Shown here piece after piece: positions 8,529 to 17,813 of a stretch of DNA of 64,000 nucleotides. The stretch covers positions 496,001-560,000 of the forward strand of contig NZ_BDCR01000004.1 in assembly GCF_001618385.1 (NCBI RefSeq). Direction: 5' to 3'. The notes below the pieces were generated by a model, which was not told where the DNA came from, did not search any database, and was given only the letters and a program-made list of their open reading frames with translations. Every line of letters begins with the position of its first letter. Position 1 is the first letter of the stretch. The position numbers were made by a program, and so were the translations under genes. This stretch comes from Paludibacter jiangxiensis. Its GTDB lineage: Bacteria > Bacteroidota > Bacteroidia > Bacteroidales > Paludibacteraceae.

Positions 8529-10085
8529 ATGGAAACACTCGATTTATCTATCATTGACTGGTCTCGTGCCCAGTTTGCAATGACCGCTATGGATCATTGG
8601 ATTTTCGTACCGTTGACATTGAGCCTTGGTTTTATTATGGCTGTAATGGAAACCGTATATTACAAAACAGGTAAAGCCGAATGGCAAACAATGACAAAGT
8701 TCTGGATGCGTCTTTTTGGCATCAACTTTGCCGTGGGGGTAGCCGGAGGTTTAATCTTAGAGTTTCAATTTGGCACTAACTGGTCCAATTATAGTTGGCT
8801 TGTTGGCGATATTTTTGGAGCCCCGCTTGCTATTGAAGGTATAATGGCCTTTTTCCTGGAATCAACTTTCTTTGTTATCATGTTTTTTGGCTGGAACAAA
8901 GTCAGCAAAGGCTTTCACCTCGCAGCAACCTGGCTCACATGGTTTGGTGCCACATTATCTTCATTATGGATTTTAGTCGCAAATGCCTGGATGCAATATC
9001 CTACAGGTACTTCCTTCAATATAGATACAGTTCGCAGCGAAATGACCGATTTTTGGGCTGTACTCTTCTCTCCGATGGCAATGAATAAATTTTTTCATAC
9101 CGTTACATCGTCCTGGATTGTGGGAGCTACATTTGTAATCGGTGTCAGTTGCTGGTATCTGATGAAAAAACGCAATATTGAGTTTGCACATAAAAGCATA
9201 CGAATAGCTGCTGCTTTTGGTTTATTGGGTATAATACTGGCTATGTACAGTGGTGACGGTTCGGCTTATCAGGTAGCGCAAAAACAACCTATGAAACTCG
9301 CCGCAATGGAAGGTCTTTATCAGGGACATAACGGAGAAGGATTAGTTGCCATGGGTATCCTGAATCCGGCAAAAAAAGAATATAACGATGCTACAAATCC
9401 GTTTCTTGTTAAAATAACCGCTCCGAAATTGCTCTCTTTTTTAGCTTTCAGAAATTTTGACGCCCACGTTCCCGGCATTAAAGACTTATTGGATGGCGGC
9501 TATCTGGAAACAAAACCTGACGGTCAGGCTGTCAAACCTGTCACAACAGACGAAAAAATTGTGTTCGGCAAAATGGCTCAAAATGCTCTAAAAGGCTATA
9601 AATTAGCTCAAAAAGAACACAATGATTCTCTGGCCGCTGTGAATAAGGCTGTTTTTGCAGCTACATCCCCCTACTATGGTTACGGTTATATTAAAGATAA
9701 AAAACAGTTGATTCCGAATGTACCGCTTACTTTCTATTCATTCCGTTTCATGGTAATTTTCGGAGGCTTTTTCCTCTTATACTTCATCTTCATTCTATAC
9801 ATCCGTCGCAGAATTGAAAACATGAAATGGCTTCAGAAGTTTGCATTATGGGCTATTCCCCTGGCTTACCTTACTTCTTTCTCTGGTTGGATTGTTGCTG
9901 AAGTCGGACGCCAGCCCTGGGCAATTCAGGATCTTTTACCAACATTTGCAGCTGTATCCAGCATACCCGTGAGCTCTATCCAGACAACATTCGCATTTTT
10001 TGCCATACTGTTTATCGTCCTTTTCATTGCCATTGTAAGCATTATGGTGCACGAGATTCGCAAAGGGCCTGAACACATACAATAA
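8529..10085 (+). CDS. cydA: Cytochrome bd oxidase subunit I
   Basis: Quinol-oxidising, haem-bearing subunit of the cytochrome bd terminal oxidase in the inner membrane. Of 518 residues, many lie in hydrophobic helices. Haem-ligand regions are visible at MTAMDHWIFVPL near the N-terminus and FFHTVTSSWIVGATFVIG near residue 190. The conserved GRQPW motif follows GWIVAEV near the end. A long polar stretch of roughly 120 residues between helices corresponds to the quinol loop. The ATG at 8529 is chosen over an in-frame TTG two codons earlier. cydB follows after 53 bases. In Bacteroidales this enzyme supports oxygen removal or growth at nanomolar oxygen. Confidence 0.95.
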   Translation: METLDLSIIDWSRAQFAMTAMDHWIFVPLTLSLGFIMAVMETVYYKTGKAEWQTMTKFWMRLFGINFAVGVAGGLILEFQFGTNWSNYSWLVGDIFGAPLAIEGIMAFFLESTFFVIMFFGWNKVSKGFHLAATWLTWFGATLSSLWILVANAWMQYPTGTSFNIDTVRSEMTDFWAVLFSPMAMNKFFHTVTSSWIVGATFVIGVSCWYLMKKRNIEFAHKSIRIAAAFGLLGIILAMYSGDGSAYQVAQKQPMKLAAMEGLYQGHNGEGLVAMGILNPAKKEYNDATNPFLVKITAPKLLSFLAFRNFDAHVPGIKDLLDGGYLETKPDGQAVKPVTTDEKIVFGKMAQNALKGYKLAQKEHNDSLAAVNKAVFAATSPYYGYGYIKDKKQLIPNVPLTFYSFRFMVIFGGFFLLYFIFILYIRRRIENMKWLQKFALWAIPLAYLTSFSGWIVAEVGRQPWAIQDLLPTFAAVSSIPVSSIQTTFAFFAILFIVLFIAIVSIMVHEIRKGPEHIQ

Positions 10086-10138
10086 GGTCCATTGTAACTG
10101 ATAAACACTATCGATTAAACAATTTTAATTCAATAATT

Positions 10139-11287
10139 ATGGATTACGCTTTTTATCAAGAATATTGGTGGTTTTTAGTATCGTTGCTCGGTGCCATACT
10201 GGTCTTCCTGTTTTTTGTTCAGGGAGGACAATCCTTGCTGTATACCATTGGGAAAACCGACGAAGAAAGAACGCTTATGGTAAATTCTATTGGAAGAAAA
10301 TGGGAATTTACATTCACTACGCTGGTTACTTTTGGGGGCGGATTTTTTGCCTCTTTTCCGCTTTTTTATTCCACCAGCTTTGGAGGTGCCTATTGGCCCT
10401 GGATGCTTATTTTGATTTGCTTTGTGCTACAAGCTTTCAGCTATGAATTCAGAAAAAAAGAAGGCAATATTCTGGGTCATAAAACATATGAAGCTTTTTT
10501 GCTTCTCAATGGATTTGTCGGATTATTGCTATTTGGAACCGCAGTGGGAACTTTCTTTACTGGCAGCGAATTTATTGTGAACAAAGAAAATATCTATCAA
10601 CCGTTGATGCCGGTAATTTCGACATGGCAAAACCCGTTACATGGCCTTGAAGCTGTAGCTAACCCTCGTAATGTACTACTCGGACTTGCTGTTTTCTTCC
10701 TTGCCAGAGTGTTGGGCAGCCTTTATTTTATCAACAACATACGCCACGTGGCTATTAATGCACGCTCCCGGAAACAGGTATTAATCAATTCCATTCTGTT
10801 TTTGGTCACATTCCTTGCCTTTTTCATATGGACACTATGTGCCAAAGGCTTTGCAGTACATCCTGAAACCGGAGAAGTTTACATGCAAAACGCTAAGTAT
10901 TTCCACAACTTAATAGAAATGCCACTGATTGGGATTATGTTGCTTGTCGGCGTTGTAGCCCTTCTATATGGCATTGGTATCGGAGTGTTCTGCTCTCGCA
11001 GCACTAAAGGAATCTGGTTTGCTGGTTTAGGTACAGTATTAGCTGTATTATCGTTGCTGTTAATTCTTGGCTATAACAATACGGCCTTCTACCCATCGGT
11101 TTCAGATTTACAAAGTTCACTCACGATTCGAAACAGTTCTTCAAGTCTCTTTACATTAAAGGTAATGAGCGTTGTTTCTCTTTTTATTCCGGTAGTTTTG
11201 GCCTACATTTTTTATGCATGGCGAATGATGGATAAAAAGCAAATTGATACCAACGACCTCAAAGACAATCATAACCCTCAGTACTAA
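10139..11287 (+). CDS. cydB: Cytochrome bd oxidase subunit II
   Basis: Membrane partner of CydA, required for haem insertion and oxidase assembly. The 382 residues contain about eight or nine hydrophobic segments. A weak resemblance to the family N-terminus (YQEYWWFLVSLLGAILVFLF, FVQGGQSLL) and the segment RKWEFTFTTLVTFGGGFFA identify it together with its position directly after cydA. It is longer and more divergent than proteobacterial CydB, as is usual for this phylum. No cydDC transporter or cydX-like small gene was seen nearby. A strong terminator follows. Confidence 0.93.
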   Translation: MDYAFYQEYWWFLVSLLGAILVFLFFVQGGQSLLYTIGKTDEERTLMVNSIGRKWEFTFTTLVTFGGGFFASFPLFYSTSFGGAYWPWMLILICFVLQAFSYEFRKKEGNILGHKTYEAFLLLNGFVGLLLFGTAVGTFFTGSEFIVNKENIYQPLMPVISTWQNPLHGLEAVANPRNVLLGLAVFFLARVLGSLYFINNIRHVAINARSRKQVLINSILFLVTFLAFFIWTLCAKGFAVHPETGEVYMQNAKYFHNLIEMPLIGIMLLVGVVALLYGIGIGVFCSRSTKGIWFAGLGTVLAVLSLLLILGYNNTAFYPSVSDLQSSLTIRNSSSSLFTLKVMSVVSLFIPVVLAYIFYAWRMMDKKQIDTNDLKDNHNPQY

Positions 11288-11306
11288 ACACTGACGCAAA
11301 TTTCAG

Positions 11307-11348
11307 AAAGCGTAAGTATGGTAAAACTACCCTGCTTACGCTTTTTTT
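11307..11348 (+). terminator. Terminator after cydAB
   Basis: Perfect 10-base arms AAAGCGTAAG (11307-11316) and CTTACGCTTT (11335-11344) run into a seven-base T tract, 19 bases after the cydB stop. Confidence 0.8.
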
Positions 11349-11373
11349 ATTTCATCCTTCTAGCATAAAAACC

Positions 11374-11381
11374 TAACTTTG
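11374..11381 (+). promoter_or_regulatory. Possible -7 box for the M3 peptidase gene
   Basis: TAACTTTG fits TAnnTTTG 31 bases before the ATG; the -33 region is not a good match. Confidence 0.3.
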
Positions 11382-11412
11382 CTATAGATTATAACCCTAC
11401 ACATTTAAAAAT

Positions 11413-13497
11413 ATGACAGAAAAATCTACGTTATCTTCATACAATAGCATTTCGAATAATCCGTTCTTACATCCATTCGATACCCCACACGCAGCTATTC
11501 CATTCAATGAAATCAAGCTCGAGCACTATTTGCCGTCATTTCAGGAAGCCATTCGCATACATGAATCCGAAATTGATGCTATTGTTGGAAACAAAGATGT
11601 CCCCACGTTTCAAAATACAATTGAAGCCCTCGAAAATTCAGGACGTTTACTTTCTCTTGTAACAAATACATTCTTCAACCTTAACAGTGCTGAAACGACT
11701 GATGAGATGCAACAACTTGCAGAAGAGATTTCTCCGATGCTGACCGATCATTCCAATAATATCTCATTAAATGCACAGCTTTTTGAAAGAGTGAAACAGG
11801 TATTTATTCAAAAAGATTATTTGGAATTAGTCGCAGAACAACAAACCTTATTACAAAAGACATACGACAGCTTTGCCGATAACGGAGCAAATTTGAATGA
11901 TACGGATAAAATTACGTATCGAAACCTCACGGAAAAACTTGACACCGCGTCTTTGACCTTCGATAGAAATATTCTGAAAGAAGTCAACGACTATTCCCTG
12001 ATTATTTCAGATAAACAGCGGTTAACCGGACTATCTGACGACTATCTTGAAGCTGCTGCTGCAAAAGCCTCGGCAAAAGGACAAAATGGATGGCTACTTG
12101 ACTTGACAGCTCCGAGTTATGTGCCAGCCATGAAATTTTTAGATAACCGGGAGCTGAGACAGCAACTTTACATGGCATTCTGCACAAAAGGAATTCATAA
12201 TGACGCCAATGACAATCAGGAAATAATTCGCTCTATTGTGAATAACAGACTGCAACTTGCTCAATTATTAGGTCATAAGACATATGCAGAATATGTACTG
12301 AAAGATAGAATGGCCGAAACGAGCGACAATGTATACAAGCTTCTTAATGAGCTGTTAACCGCCTATAAACCTGTAGCCGATAAAGAAATAGAAGCTGTGC
12401 AGAAATATGCTGCAAGTCTAGGATTTACAGAACAATTAAAGCCTTGGGATTGGGCTTACTATGCAGAAAAGCTCAAGGATCAAACATTCACTTTCAATGA
12501 AGATTCATTGCGTCCGTATTTTGAACTCAACAATGTAATTACGGGAGTCTTTGGCTTAGCAACTAAATTATACGGAATTACCTTCAAAGAAAACACGAAT
12601 ATTCCCGTATATCATCCGGAAGTGAAAACGTTTGAGGTATTTGATCAGGATGGACAATACCTTGCCCTACTCTACACAGACTTCTTTCCCCGACAAGGAA
12701 AGCGACCAGGTGCATGGATGACAGAATTCAAAGGCCAATGGAAAGACGGAGAGGACAATCATCGTCCTCATATTAGTCTGGTGATGAATTTTACCCGTCC
12801 TACAAAAACAAAACCAGCCCTTCTTTCCTTCGATGAAGTGAAAACATTCCTTCATGAATTTGGACATGCCCTACATGGCATTTTTTCCAACACAATATAT
12901 CTATCACTCTCGGGGACGTCTGTATATCGCGATTTTGTAGAATGCCCCTCGCAGTTCATGGAAAACTATGCTGTTGAAAAAGAATTCCTTGATGATTTTG
13001 CATTCCAGTATCAAACGAAGGAATTAATCCCTTTTGAAATGATTCAAAAAATCAAAAATGCTGAAAATTATAACATAGGATACCAATGCATACGTCAATT
13101 GAATTTTGGATTCATCGATATGGCATGGCATATGCTAGAAAAAGACTTCTCAACTAATGTGATTGAATTTGAAAAACAAGCTGAAAAGCAGACTCAATTA
13201 TTACCTTCTCTTGAAAACACGTGTATTAGCTCGGCATTCGGACATATCTTTTCAGGTGGGTATGCCGCCGGATACTACAGCTATAAATGGGCTGAAGTAC
13301 TGGCTGCTGACTCTTTTGCAGCCTTTCAAAATGCCGGCATCTTTAATCAGGACGTAGCTAATTCTTTCCGCAATAACATTCTTTCCAATGGAGGATCCGA
13401 AAAGCCGATGACCTTATACAAACGATTCAGAGGGCAGGACCCTTCCATTAATGCTTTGTTAATTGCCAATGGGATTACGCTTCATACCACAAAATAA
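11413..13497 (+). CDS. M3 family oligopeptidase (peptidyl-dipeptidase Dcp-like)
   Basis: A 694-residue zinc metallopeptidase of the thimet oligopeptidase family. The HExxH motif is in TFLHEFGHALHGIF near residue 480, and the downstream Glu-containing segment follows in RDFVECPSQFMENYA. The C-terminal region AFGHIFSGGYAAGYYSYKWAE is characteristic of Dcp/OpdA enzymes. There is no signal peptide, so it most likely acts in the cytosol on short peptides, in the last steps of protein turnover or peptide use. It stands alone between two terminator or promoter regions. Whether it is a dipeptidyl carboxypeptidase or an oligopeptidase A cannot be settled by eye. Confidence 0.93.
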   Translation: MTEKSTLSSYNSISNNPFLHPFDTPHAAIPFNEIKLEHYLPSFQEAIRIHESEIDAIVGNKDVPTFQNTIEALENSGRLLSLVTNTFFNLNSAETTDEMQQLAEEISPMLTDHSNNISLNAQLFERVKQVFIQKDYLELVAEQQTLLQKTYDSFADNGANLNDTDKITYRNLTEKLDTASLTFDRNILKEVNDYSLIISDKQRLTGLSDDYLEAAAAKASAKGQNGWLLDLTAPSYVPAMKFLDNRELRQQLYMAFCTKGIHNDANDNQEIIRSIVNNRLQLAQLLGHKTYAEYVLKDRMAETSDNVYKLLNELLTAYKPVADKEIEAVQKYAASLGFTEQLKPWDWAYYAEKLKDQTFTFNEDSLRPYFELNNVITGVFGLATKLYGITFKENTNIPVYHPEVKTFEVFDQDGQYLALLYTDFFPRQGKRPGAWMTEFKGQWKDGEDNHRPHISLVMNFTRPTKTKPALLSFDEVKTFLHEFGHALHGIFSNTIYLSLSGTSVYRDFVECPSQFMENYAVEKEFLDDFAFQYQTKELIPFEMIQKIKNAENYNIGYQCIRQLNFGFIDMAWHMLEKDFSTNVIEFEKQAEKQTQLLPSLENTCISSAFGHIFSGGYAAGYYSYKWAEVLAADSFAAFQNAGIFNQDVANSFRNNILSNGGSEKPMTLYKRFRGQDPSINALLIANGITLHTTK

Positions 13498-14010
13498 AAA
13501 TTTGAATAGAATAAAACAAATCCATTCTTAACACTTCAAAAGGTATTTAATCAATAAACGTTCAATATTTCGCGCTAATATTTAAAGTCAAAATGTTTAA
13601 TATAAGTAAAAATAGAATCATTTTGATTCATTTTTCATTCTTAATTATCGCATAATCATTTGTAATAATGAGCATTTGTGGAATTTTAGCGCCTATATCT
13701 TATTGATTGTTTGTATTTTCACAAATTGTTATTCAATCCTTTTTTGATTTGATTTTTTTTAACTATATACGGAAAGTGTGATATAAAATTAGCGCTATCT
13801 TTGCCTTAAGTATTTTTGACGGTTTGTTCAAAAAACCACGATTTTTCTACATTTCACCCTTGTTCGTATGAAAGAAAAATTATTTTCTTCTAAAAAATTG
13901 ACAACAAATTCCCGCATTAAGAATTCTAATTTTAAGGAAATATTCTTAGGCTTTCTATAGAGTATAAAGTGAAAAAATCAAGCTGTTGTTTAATTAAAAT
14001 TTTTTGAAAA
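13498..14010 (+). other. AT-rich spacer and probable long leader of the OmpA-type gene
   Basis: This 513-base stretch has no convincing protein gene. It holds a small GAATCA/TGATTC hairpin (13615-13629), a TATCTTTG -7 box (13796-13803) and a 30-codon open frame (13868-13960). If the -7 box is used, the porin mRNA would have a leader of about 200 bases. Confidence 0.6.
13796..13803 (+). promoter_or_regulatory. Possible -7 box for the OmpA-type porin
   Basis: TATCTTTG matches TAnnTTTG exactly. The -33 region is poor. It lies 208 bases before the start codon, which would give an unusually long leader. Confidence 0.4.
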
Positions 14011-15135
14011 ATGAAAAAAATTATCACATGTGGATTGCTACTCTTTGCTTTCATTGCAGTAGCAAATGCTCAAGCTGACAAAAAAGCCGATGCAAAAGAT
14101 GCAAAAGCTACTTTTCAGCCAGGTTGGTATATGAGTCTCTATACCGGTTACAATTTATTTTTAGGTGAAGGAAGTAACATTTTTAAAAGCGGAAACTCTA
14201 TCAATTTCAGAAATGATGGTGGTGTGCTTTCTACTTTCGGATTAGGTTACGATTTTAATCCGGTTATTGGCTTACGTGGCGAATTAGGCTGGGCGCGTCA
14301 TGGCTGGCAAGGCTACAATGCGTACACAAAAGTAAACAATCCTGATTGGTGGAGCGTTAACTTTACCGGTGATCTGACAGTAAACTTGAGCAACTGGTGG
14401 GGTGGTTACAATCCTGACAGAATTTTTGATGTCACTGCATTTGGTGGCATTGGCTTAGGTGTTCGTTCTGCGAATCAAGTTGCAGCAAAAAAGCAATTAA
14501 CTCCTATTGTACGCGCAGGTTTACTTGGAAGCTTCCATCTTTCAAAACAATTTGACCTGAACGCAGAAGTAGCAACCAACGCTGTTCGCGATGGATTCAA
14601 CGGCGTAAAAGCTGGTCTTTTCTTTGATGATTTCACAGCTTTCCAGGTTGGTTTTACATACCACTTCAAAGCTACATCTAAAGCAGCTCCCACACCTGCT
14701 CCAGAACCAGTAATCCAAATCAAAGAAGTTGTAAAACACGATACTGTATTTGTTAAGGTTCCCGCTCCTAAAGTAACAAAAACTGTTACAAAGGAATTTT
14801 CTAAAGAAATTTTCTTTGGCTTTGACAATTCAAGCTTAAATGACCTTAACAAGAAAGCGACAATTGAAGAAACTGTTGCATTCCTGAAAGCTAATCCTGA
14901 TGCAAAATTAACCGTTGATGGCTATGCTGACAAAAATTCAGGCAGCAAAGCATACAACCTGAAATTAAGCAAAAAACGTGCTCAGGCTGTTGCAAAAGCA
15001 ATTACAAAAGCTGGAGTAGACAAAAGCCGCTTAACAGTTGTTGGACACGGTGTCATTCCACAACTTTATAAAGAAAAAGCTAAAAACCGTCTTACTACAT
15101 TGAAATCTTCTTACCAAGTAGTAGAAGTTCAATAA
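14011..15135 (+). CDS. OmpA family outer-membrane protein
   Basis: A 374-residue envelope protein. A signal peptide (MKKIITCGLLLFAFIAVANA, cleavage just before QADKK) is followed by an N-terminal beta-barrel-like region (about residues 35-215, alternating aromatic and polar residues, GLGYDFNPVIGLRGELGW). A Pro-rich hinge with TPAPEPV comes next, and from about residue 265 a C-terminal OmpA peptidoglycan-binding domain (IFFGFDNSSLND, VDGYADKNSGSKAYNLKLS, RAQAVAKAI, VVGHG). It anchors the outer membrane to the cell wall. A long leader precedes it and a strong terminator follows, consistent with an abundant single-gene transcript. Confidence 0.93.
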   Translation: MKKIITCGLLLFAFIAVANAQADKKADAKDAKATFQPGWYMSLYTGYNLFLGEGSNIFKSGNSINFRNDGGVLSTFGLGYDFNPVIGLRGELGWARHGWQGYNAYTKVNNPDWWSVNFTGDLTVNLSNWWGGYNPDRIFDVTAFGGIGLGVRSANQVAAKKQLTPIVRAGLLGSFHLSKQFDLNAEVATNAVRDGFNGVKAGLFFDDFTAFQVGFTYHFKATSKAAPTPAPEPVIQIKEVVKHDTVFVKVPAPKVTKTVTKEFSKEIFFGFDNSSLNDLNKKATIEETVAFLKANPDAKLTVDGYADKNSGSKAYNLKLSKKRAQAVAKAITKAGVDKSRLTVVGHGVIPQLYKEKAKNRLTTLKSSYQVVEVQ

Positions 15136-15159
15136 TAATATAAACTCGAAAAGCTCTAA

Positions 15160-15192
15160 GAGGATGTTCAATCGAACATCCTCTTTTTTTTT
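15160..15192 (+). terminator. Strong terminator after the OmpA-type gene
   Basis: Perfect 10-base arms GAGGATGTTC (15160-15169) and GAACATCCTC (15174-15183) with a four-base loop run directly into a T tract of about nine bases. Confidence 0.92.
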
Positions 15193-15318
15193 ATAAACCA
15201 CTCCTACCACTGTACAAGGGTCATTCCGGACAAGCAATTCTGCTATCAATACATTTGCAAAACCACACCCAACCAGCATTCAACTAAACGTTGCATTTAA
15301 ATACTCGTTGATGTAAAT

Positions 15319-15345
15319 CAAAAAAAGCAGAGCTTTTGGCTCTGC
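15319..15345 (-). terminator. Terminator of aspS
   Basis: On the minus strand GCAGAGC and GCTCTGC (plus positions 15339-15345 and 15327-15333) pair around a five-base loop and run into a T tract. It follows the aspS stop by about 25 bases. Confidence 0.8.
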
Positions 15346-15370
15346 TTTGCTTTATATAAGACATTATATT

Positions 15371-17128
15371 TTATTCAATATCTGGCAATGTAATATTGAT
15401 ATTGAGTTCTTTAAGCTGAGATTCTTCTATTTGAGAAGGCGCTCCACTCATTACATCCCTACCCGAGTTATTCTTTGGAAATGCAATACAGTCACGAATG
15501 CTGTCCAATCCTGCAAAAAGAGATACACAACGATCCAATCCAAAAGCCAGTCCTCCATGAGGTGGTGCTCCATATTTGAATGCATCCATAAGGAATCCGA
15601 ACTTGTATTGTGCCTCTTCTTCTGAAAAGCCCATTAAACGGAAAATTTTATGTTGAAGCTCACTACTGTGAATACGAATAGAACCTCCGCCAAGTTCAAC
15701 GCCATTTATAACCATATCATAAGCGTAAGCTCTGACTCTACCTGGATCTGATTCCAGGTATGGAGTATCTTCTAAATTCGGAGATGTAAAAGCATGATGC
15801 ATAGCGTAAAAACGCTGTGTATCTTCATCCCATTCAAACAAAGGAAAGTCAATTACCCACAAAGGCGCAAATTTATTTTTATCGCGCAAGCCCAAACGAC
15901 TCCCCATCTCTAAACGCAATTCACACAACGCTTTTTGTGTTTTTACTTTGGATCCGGCCAAAATCAGAATCAAGTCACCCGGCTTAGCATTCATTGCTTC
16001 TGCTATCTTCTTAAGATCATCAGCAGTGTAAAATTTATCTATAGATGATTTGATTGTGCCGTCTGCTTCGTACTTAATATAAACCAACCCCTTTGCTCCA
16101 ATTTGAGGACGTTTTACAAAGTCGGTCAATTCATCAAGTTGTTTTCTGGTATAAGTTGCACAACCTTCAGCACATATACCTCCTACGTATTCAGCGCTGT
16201 CGAATACGACAAAATCGTGCCCCCCGACAAACTCTTTCAATTCAACAAAAGTCATTCCAAAACGAATATCCGGCTTGTCCGAACCATATAACCTCATAGC
16301 ATCAGCGTATGTAATGCGAGGCAAAGAATCAATCGTAATGTCTTTTACATACTTGAAAAGATGAATCATCATCCCTTCAAACAAATTGAGCACATCTTCT
16401 TGCTCTACATATGACATCTCACAATCTATCTGAGTAAATTCAGGCTGACGATCAGCACGCAAATCTTCATCTCTGAAACATTTTGCTATCTGAAAATAAC
16501 GGTCAAAGCCTGAAACCATCAATAATTGCTTATACAATTGAGGAGACTGAGGCAAGGCATAAAATTCACCAGAATTCATTCGGGATGGCACCACAAAGTC
16601 ACGAGCTCCTTCTGGTGTCGATTTAATTAAAATGGGAGTTTCTACTTCCAGAAAGTTTTGTTGATCGAGATAACGACGCACTTCAAAAGCTATACGATGT
16701 CTTAACTCCATATTTTTACGAACGGAAGAACGGCGTAAATCAAGATAACGATACTCCATTCTCAGGTCATCACCTCCATCCGTATCATCCTCTATAGTAA
16801 ATGGCGGTGTTTTAGATTCGTTTATGATATTTAATTCACTTACAATTAACTCAATATCACCCGTAGATAAATTCGGATTTTTATTACTTCGCTCTGCAAC
16901 TTCACCTTTGACCTGAATAACCCATTCACGTCCCATGCGATTTGCTTTTTCGCACAATTCAGCATTAACATCCTGATTAAAAACTAATTGGGTAACTCCA
17001 TAACGATCGCGCAAGTCCACAAAGGTCATACCTCCCATTTTACGCGTTTTTTGTACCCAACCGGCCAAAGTGACGGTTTCATTAACATGAGTATGGCGAA
17101 GTTCGCCGCAAGTATGCGTTCTAAACAT
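15371..17128 (-). CDS. aspS: Aspartate-tRNA ligase
   Basis: Class II aminoacyl-tRNA synthetase charging tRNA-Asp. The 585 residues match the bacterial form. The N-terminal OB-fold anticodon-binding domain begins [19 protein letters not shown] and contains [11 protein letters not shown]. Catalytic motifs include [20 protein letters not shown], the motif 2 segment [18 protein letters not shown] and the C-terminal motif 3 [10 protein letters not shown]. The bacterial GAD insertion lies between motifs 2 and 3. Transcribed alone: a promoter-like element is upstream and a terminator downstream. Whether it also charges tRNA-Asn depends on gatCAB and asnS elsewhere. Confidence 0.97.
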   Translation of the reverse strand: MFRTHTCGELRHTHVNETVTLAGWVQKTRKMGGMTFVDLRDRYGVTQLVFNQDVNAELCEKANRMGREWVIQVKGEVAERSNKNPNLSTGDIELIVSELNIINESKTPPFTIEDDTDGGDDLRMEYRYLDLRRSSVRKNMELRHRIAFEVRRYLDQQNFLEVETPILIKSTPEGARDFVVPSRMNSGEFYALPQSPQLYKQLLMVSGFDRYFQIAKCFRDEDLRADRQPEFTQIDCEMSYVEQEDVLNLFEGMMIHLFKYVKDITIDSLPRITYADAMRLYGSDKPDIRFGMTFVELKEFVGGHDFVVFDSAEYVGGICAEGCATYTRKQLDELTDFVKRPQIGAKGLVYIKYEADGTIKSSIDKFYTADDLKKIAEAMNAKPGDLILILAGSKVKTQKALCELRLEMGSRLGLRDKNKFAPLWVIDFPLFEWDEDTQRFYAMHHAFTSPNLEDTPYLESDPGRVRAYAYDMVINGVELGGGSIRIHSSELQHKIFRLMGFSEEEAQYKFGFLMDAFKYGAPPHGGLAFGLDRCVSLFAGLDSIRDCIAFPKNNSGRDVMSGAPSQIEESQLKELNINITLPDIE

Positions 17129-17145
17129 GTGATTCTTTTTTTGTG

Positions 17146-17177
17146 CAAAAATAGTAAATTATACAGATAAAAATAAA
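17146..17177 (-). promoter_or_regulatory. Candidate promoter for aspS
   Basis: Minus-strand TATTTTTG (17146-17153) lies 20 bases from TTTA (17174-17177), three of four -33 bases. It is 18 bases from the start codon, allowing a very short leader. Confidence 0.45.
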
Positions 17178-17181
17178 CGAA

Positions 17182-17214
17182 CCCCGCTCAATCTTCATTG
17201 AAAATTAAGCGGGG
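17182..17214 (-). terminator. Terminator-like hairpin after the maeB-DUF3109 pair
   Basis: Arms CCCCGCT and AGCGGGG (outer ends at 17182 and 17214), extended by four more pairs including one G-U, enclose a loop of about nine bases. Downstream on the minus strand is a T-rich but interrupted stretch. Confidence 0.6.
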
Positions 17215-17238
17215 CGCTTGTTTGTTATGAATCTTTAA

Positions 17239-17811
17239 TTATTGTTTTACAATATGCTCAGCAGCAACAACAAGCTGATCATACCATTGTTTGCCAAACT
17301 TCCTGATTAAAGGTTCTTTGAGATATTGATACAATAATAAGTTCTTCTTTCTTCCATCAACAACAGCGTCTTTGCAAATATGCCATTTATGATAGTTTAC
17401 GGCTTGAAAAGTAGGGAATTTTTTTGTGCGTATTGGGTATAAATGACACGAAATTGGTTTTCTGAATGTTGTTTTACCCGCGTTGTACAACTGTTCAAGC
17501 AAACAACTCCAAATACCATCTTCCCCTTTTGTTGCAAAAACACATTCCGCACCATGAACAATAGAAATCGCCATATCGCCTTCACGGTCAATATAAGCCA
17601 CACCCTGCTCATTAATAACCTCTTGTGCATCAGGTGTCAGTTGATCCCATATTAATGGCAAAATCTCTTCTATTTGAGCTATTTCATCCAATTCTACGGG
17701 AGCACCCTCTTCTCCTTCCACGCAACAAATGCCCTTACATGCTTTCAAATCGCAACAAAAGCACTGATCAAACAGATCCAAACTTATAATTGTATCATCA
17801 ATCTGCAACAT
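17239..17811 (-). CDS. DUF3109 family cysteine-rich protein
   Basis: A 190-residue cytosolic protein of the uncharacterised DUF3109 family. The N-terminus carries a dense cysteine cluster (Cys17, 19, 20, 25, 29 and 30, in CFCCDLKACKGICC), with further cysteines near residues 89, 105, 125 and 147 (ISCHLYPIR, WHICKD). This pattern suggests binding of a metal ion or iron-sulfur cluster; that is inference. It starts two bases after the maeB stop codon, so the two are certainly cotranscribed. No signal peptide or membrane segment. Family assignment is good; the function is unknown. Confidence 0.85.
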   Translation of the reverse strand: MLQIDDTIISLDLFDQCFCCDLKACKGICCVEGEEGAPVELDEIAQIEEILPLIWDQLTPDAQEVINEQGVAYIDREGDMAISIVHGAECVFATKGEDGIWSCLLEQLYNAGKTTFRKPISCHLYPIRTKKFPTFQAVNYHKWHICKDAVVDGRKKNLLLYQYLKEPLIRKFGKQWYDQLVVAAEHIVKQ

Positions 17812-17813
17812 CT

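Noticed and set aside
15031-15279. An 82-codon minus-strand frame at the end of the OmpA-type gene
   Set aside because: It overlaps the strongly supported porin gene and its terminator, and has no recognisable features.
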